Assembly (NCBI GenBank): GCA_001179505.1
Contig: CDMY01000611.1
Coordinates: 1-42,980 of the forward strand
Direction: 5' to 3'
Source of the DNA: Vitrella brassicaformis
Taxonomy: Eukaryota; Sar; Vitrellaceae
DNA length: 42,980 bases
Below the pieces are notes generated by a model, which saw only the letters and a program-made list of their open reading frames with translations, did not search any database and was not told the origin of the DNA. Within the stretch, counting starts at the first letter, position 1. Each line of letters opens with the position of its first letter. Made by a program: the position numbers and the translations under genes. Positions 39,447 through 42,980 of the stretch are shown in pieces.

Positions 39447-40040
39447 TATGTGCGCCCTGCTGAAGCACACATCCGTACAGCATCCCTATCACCTCCCGAA
39501 CCGACACTTCGCACGGCATGCCTATCAAGCATGAGCGTAAAACTGCATCAAGGTATACTCACAGGTTGCATATTAGCAGCCGTCTGTATAACCACCTCCG
39601 TCGGTACATGACCATGGGGCTGCTCAATATCATGAGGGGCTGCTTCTCGAGCTGCCATTCCGTTGGCCCGCGGTTGATGCTTCATGAGTGCTTTCTCGTG
39701 CGGAAAGACTGCACACACCGAGACACACACAGATGTTATACATACACACGTAGAGCTGTATTGGTCAGCACTTGTACCTGCGTGTGTGAGCCAGTGCCAA
39801 AATACGAAGGGCTGAAAACCAACTAGAACGCACCTATATGCGCGTCACATGTACGTGATTCATATGGCGCCCAGCCATAGAAGCACTCATCATATATGTG
39901 TGTGTGTCTGTCGCTCTCAGTACTGTCAGGAATGCCAGCTTGGCAAGACGAACCACTATGAGCTTGTGAGCTAGGGTAGATTACTGTGTAACGGAGAGAG
40001 AGAGAAGAAGACAAGGAAAGACAGACAAGGACATATACTG
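39447..40040. other. Intergenic stretch upstream of the lipase-like gene
   Basis: About 590 bases with no supported gene. It should contain the promoter of the minus-strand lipase-like gene, but no element is recognisable. Confidence 0.4.
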
Positions 40041-40433
40041 ATGAGACACGATCTTATCAGCCATCACCGAAGTCAGATCTGTGTTGACCACCCTTCATGA
40101 TGCCATACATGGACAGAAACAACTTTGACTGACTGGCCAGTCCATCGGTCTTACTAAAGTAAAAGCACACTCTTCACTGGGACTTACCGCCCAGCAGATC
40201 CTCTATTCAGTTAAGTACAGGAAAGGTCCTCACCGGCCTTTTCTCACTTGGGCGCAGCAACTTGGTTCTTGCTTATCTGAGCCGAAGCCCTCGCCAGCCG
40301 ACTGACAGATTCTAACAGGTCTATCAGTGTCTTGCGCAGTATCATCAGCAGCCAACTACAGTATCAGCAGTAGTCAACTACTAGCAGTACCTGAAGAAAG
40401 ACAACAACTACATCAACAAAGCAGACAGCATGG
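40041..40433 (+). repeat. LTR/leader region of a copia-type element
   Basis: Bases 40060-40245 align with the minus-oriented segments at 28.1 and 29.7 kb. At about 40274-40284 the string ttatctgagcc resembles the ttatcagagc primer-binding sequence that copia elements use for initiator tRNA-Met, which would place the LTR end just before it. The gag start follows at 40434. The 5' boundary is not fixed. Confidence 0.45.
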
Positions 40434-40895
40434 ATGACACTCAACCTAGAGACAAAAGCCACCTTCCCCGTCTTTACCGGCAGGAGTGGCGAGAACAACA
40501 TCAAGTGGCGCGAATGAGACTTTACTCTTAGAGCCTACTTAGCAGCAAGAGAGATGAATGCGAAAATATATTTACCTACTAAGGATGAGGATGTCCCGCC
40601 GATGAAAATAGCGGTGCCACAAATGGACGGCAACAATCAGCCCGTGGTGAACCAGCAGGGACAGCCAATCCTGATTGAGCAGGACAGCTCCAACCCCAAG
40701 AACCTCCGATGGCTGTTCGGCTTCCTCGCCCTGCAAACAGCAGACAGGGCTAAGCGACTGATTCAAGAAGCATGCCAGAAGCACGGCGAGAATGATGCAT
40801 GGGCGTATCTCGAGCTGCGAAAGCGGTTCATACCTGATCGTATGCAGGTATACATAGGGCTCCTGAGGGTGACGAAGGAACCTTTTGTTGAGTAG
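40434..40895 (+). pseudogene. Ty1/copia-type gag, interrupted by a stop
   Basis: From the ATG at 40434 the frame reads 'KATFPVFTGRSGENNIKWRE', a TGA at 40515-40517, then 'DFTLRAYLAAREMNAKIYLP'. The F-x-G..N-x-x-W-x-x-x-F/M-x-x-L pattern is the start of copia gag (UBN2/retrotran_gag type); the stop sits where Trp is expected. It continues with 'RWLFGFLALQTADRAKRLIQ' and 'AWAYLELRKRFIPD' to a TAG at 40893. No zinc knuckle is present, so the 3' part of gag is missing. It points toward a pol fragment on the opposite strand. Confidence 0.6.
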
Positions 40896-40916
40896 TTAGT
40901 TGTAGAGAGTGACATT

Positions 40917-41312
40917 TCATACGCGCGGGGCTTCCTTGAGGCCATACAATGCCTTCCGTAGACGAACAACATGGCCGGGCTTCTCATATCCAGGTGGGCA
41001 CCGCATAAAGACAGGCTTGTCCAGCGGGGCGTTGAGGAATGCTGTGTTGATGTCCATCTGATGGATCTCTAGGTTAAATTGATTCGCCAGGGCAAACGCT
41101 GATCGAACAATGTGGTAGGAAAGCATGGAAGAAAACACGTCATCCACTTGGTTGCCATCTTGTTCGAATCCTTGCGCGACAATGCGGGCCTTGTACTTGT
41201 CAGGCTTGAGGGCAAATACCCATCTGCATAAGATGATTTTGGTCGTTGCGGCTTTCTCCGGCACGTACTCAAACACTCTCAGGTCTTCAATCGACTTCAT
41301 CTCACGATCCAT
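40917..41312 (-). pseudogene. Copia RT (RVT_2) N-terminal fragment
   Basis: 'TTKIILCRWVFALKPDKYKA' and 'RIVAQGFEQDGNQVDDVFSS' match the start of the copia RT. 'LEIHQMDINTAFLNAPLDKP' carries the first catalytic Asp (QMD). The fragment ends at 'LYGLKEAPR' near 40922, where the sequence breaks into the gag side. The second catalytic motif (YVDD) is absent. Confidence 0.75.
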
Positions 41313-41324
41313 GGCTTCTTTCCA

Positions 41325-42440
41325 TTAGTCTGCTGCTGTTGACTTCATCGCTTGGGTATAGGTTTTAAGTATGGTTGGCTGGAATAGCTGTAGGAGTGAT
41401 GGGTCTTCTGTCATCTCGTCATCTTCATTCACAAAGAGCAGGTCAGGATGATCGAAGAAGTGGTCTTCATAGATGCGTCCAAAGATGCGTCGCTCATCTT
41501 TTGTTCTTGTCGTTCTTGTTTGTTGCTTATCAGTGTCTTCCTCTTTTTCTTGACCATTGCCTTCCTCAATGACCTTCATGTCATTATGGGCGTCATTTGT
41601 CTCCTGATAATGATGTGGTTCGTTGTTGTCATCGTGTATGTCCTCGATTGCTGGTAAGGGCTCACTCACAGACGCCTCGGGCCGTTGTGAATAGATAAGA
41701 TCGATTGCTGGTGGTGCTCGTGGCTTCTTCTCTTGTCCAGGCAGTATCGCCTCATCAAACAGCACATCGCGTGACAGCACCAATTGCCGTGTGTGCGGCA
41801 GGTACACGAGATAGCCGTCCTTGGTCGCTGGGTCATACCCAAGTAAGATGCCGATCTGCGTGCGAGAGTTTATCTTGCCAATCGTCTCTTTCCTCTGGTT
41901 GATGTGTGCCTTGCAGCCGAAGGTGCGAATGTGGCCGACATCGGGTGGATAGCCGATGAAGAGCTCATGTGGTGTCTTCATTCCCTCGTTGGCTGCGGTT
42001 GGCGTGCGGTTCTTGATGTACGTCGCTGTGGCCGTCGCATAACACCAATAAGATGCGGGTAAGCCGGCAGTGAACAACAGTGCACGCGCCATAGCACAAA
42101 TCACACCAATGGCTCGCCCAGCCACTCCATTCTGGGACTGATGATATGGCAAACTCCTCTCTTGTCTTATCTGGTTTGTCTCGCAGAACTCTTTCCACTG
42201 GCCCTTGATGAGCTTCGCCCCTCCATCTGTCCTCACTGCCTTAGGCATGCGGACTGCAGTGCAGTACTGGATGAATGCAGGAGGGGCATTCCGATTTCTT
42301 CTTGAGGAAGTAAGTCTGCAGCCACCTTGATGCATCGTCGACCACCACCATCAGGTACTTGTATCCTCTCTCGCTTGGCTGTTTGATCTGTGACAGGTCG
42401 ACGTGGATGAGATCACTAGGGTATTGGTGTCAATACGCAC
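41325..42440 (-). pseudogene. Copia integrase region and linker
   Basis: The core starts with 'SDLIHVDLSQIKQPSERGYK' (about 42355-42415) and 'MVVVDDASRWLQTYF', which hold the first Asp. After a frame change it reads 'AVRTDGGAKLIKGQWKEFCE' (second Asp in RTDGG) and 'LPYHQSQNGVAGRAIGVICA'. In copia integrases the catalytic Glu lies in the string NG-x-x-ER; here that position is Gly. 'LPASYWCYATATATYIKNRT' and 'TFGCKAHINQRKETIGKINS' follow, as usual for the end of the core. The acidic linker runs to the stop at 41325. Confidence 0.7.
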
Positions 42441-42846
42441 CTCCTGCATACGGCAGTTGCTTCATTTTGGCCTTCGGACACACTTCACACTTGGTCTTCT
42501 CGTCGTCACTGTTGTTCTTCTTTGCTGTTGGTGCGTGTTTTGTCACTTCAGGTAGTTTCTTGATGTATCCATCATTGACGTGGGCAAATCGCTGATGCAG
42601 TCGCTCTTGTGTGAGGACTTCTGCGACTAACACGTCTGTTGTCATCACATTCGTCGGTTCTTCATTCTTATCGTCCACCGATGATGTGTGCGGCTGCTCC
42701 ATGACGTCAGCCACTCGCTCATCGGTCGCATTCGAGCAGTCGGACGGGTCCTTGTCGATGTTGAGGTACCAGAATCGCCCTTCACGCATCAATGGGTACA
42801 TATCTCCTCTCTTTAGGGGGGGGGAAACTGTCATTAACCGTAACAC

Positions 42847-42980
42847 TCGTCTGTGTGTCCGTGATACTCATACAAATACAGTCCCATCAGCACGCAGACT
42901 CAAACAGGCTCAAGGGGAGGAGGGATCAATCCCCGCCCCATCAGCACACCCCAGTCCCGCAAAGCCTCCCCTCCCTCCCC
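42847..42980. other. Window end, GC-rich with C-runs
   Basis: The last 134 bases contain poly-C/poly-G stretches and no exon that I can support. The upstream part of pol (protease and the rest of gag) is expected here but is not visible. Confidence 0.4.

Larger units (their letters stand above)
40917..42846 (-). mobile_element. Ty1/copia-type pol fragment (pre-integrase, integrase, part of RT)
   Basis: In coding order on the minus strand: a GAG-pre-integrase region (42430-42846) with 'LHQRFAHVNDGYIKKLPEVT' and 'CEVCPKAKMKQLPY'; an integrase core (about 42090-42420); a linker; and an RVT_2-type RT start (40917-41312). Stops and frame changes break it at 42428 (TGA), about 42300 (frameshift) and 41325 (TAA). 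RT ends at 'LRKALYGLKEAPR', before the YVDD catalytic motif; RNase H and 3' LTR are missing. It lies tail to tail with the gag fragment at 40434-40895, so the locus is rearranged. Confidence 0.75.

Noticed and set aside
30682-40517. Reassignment of TGA to Trp (TGA where Trp is expected at 30682 and 40515)
   Set aside because: Other relics break at TAA and TAG as well, one TGA replaces Cys, frameshifts occur too, and intact genes end at TGA. Simple decay explains all of these.

Overview
The window reads as eukaryotic nuclear DNA from a protist. Genes are broken by short GT..AG introns (about 50-110 bases), proteins carry signal peptides and extracellular modules (PAN/apple-like, Notch-type LNR, GCC2/GCC3 Cys-rich repeats), and the intergenic space is filled with retroelement debris and minisatellites. 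Domain content, intron density and fairly GC-rich composition fit an alveolate, most likely a chromerid such as Vitrella brassicaformis. That species name is inference from style and family recall; no search was run.

Layout. (1) Bases 1-14828, minus strand: one very large multi-exon gene whose 3' end lies beyond base 1. It encodes a secreted-then-membrane-anchored protein: signal peptide, PAN/apple-like domains, Ig-like domains, two 'GARLC..CCAD' type domains, an LNR, a run of repeated 'LCYC' domains, a He_PIG-like domain, many GCC2/GCC3 Cys-rich repeats and a multi-pass membrane region. Its introns are packed with TG dinucleotides, which gives the plus strand its (CA)n appearance. (2) 14910 to about 18316, plus strand: a divergently transcribed multi-exon gene for a putative nuclear or cytosolic protein with a charged low-complexity N-terminus, a coiled coil and leucine-rich segments; it shows apparent frameshifts. 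The two starts are only 81 bases apart. (3) 19568-20414, minus: a small secreted Cys-rich protein gene. (4) 20580-22140: a 60-bp minisatellite array, with a second small cluster of the same family at 31.48-31.70 kb. (5) 23.2-24.0 kb: an AT-rich island with a decayed Polinton/Maverick-type integrase. (6) 24.0-29.9 kb: a minus-strand retroelement (Cys-rich N-terminal protein, reverse transcriptase, C-terminal endonuclease-like domain) whose 5' part is tandemly duplicated with a 1,626-bp period and carries LTR-like sequence. (7) 30.2-33.7 kb: gene relics (acylhydrolase, SMP-30/gluconolactonase-like, RBR/IBR zinc finger). (8) 35.2-37.6 kb: a small secreted protein gene, a low-complexity frameshifted ORF series, and a 3' fragment of the same retroelement family. 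(9) 38287-39446, minus: a membrane-anchored lipase-like gene with a candidate 23-base intron. (10) 40.0-42.85 kb: a rearranged Ty1/copia element with gag on plus and pol on minus.

The intact-looking host genes are the giant receptor-like gene, its divergent partner, the two small secreted proteins and the lipase-like protein. They show no operon-like functional relation. The right two thirds of the window is a repeat-rich, rearranged region in which most coding matches are broken. Exon boundaries given are read from splice consensus and frame continuity and are not supported by transcripts.
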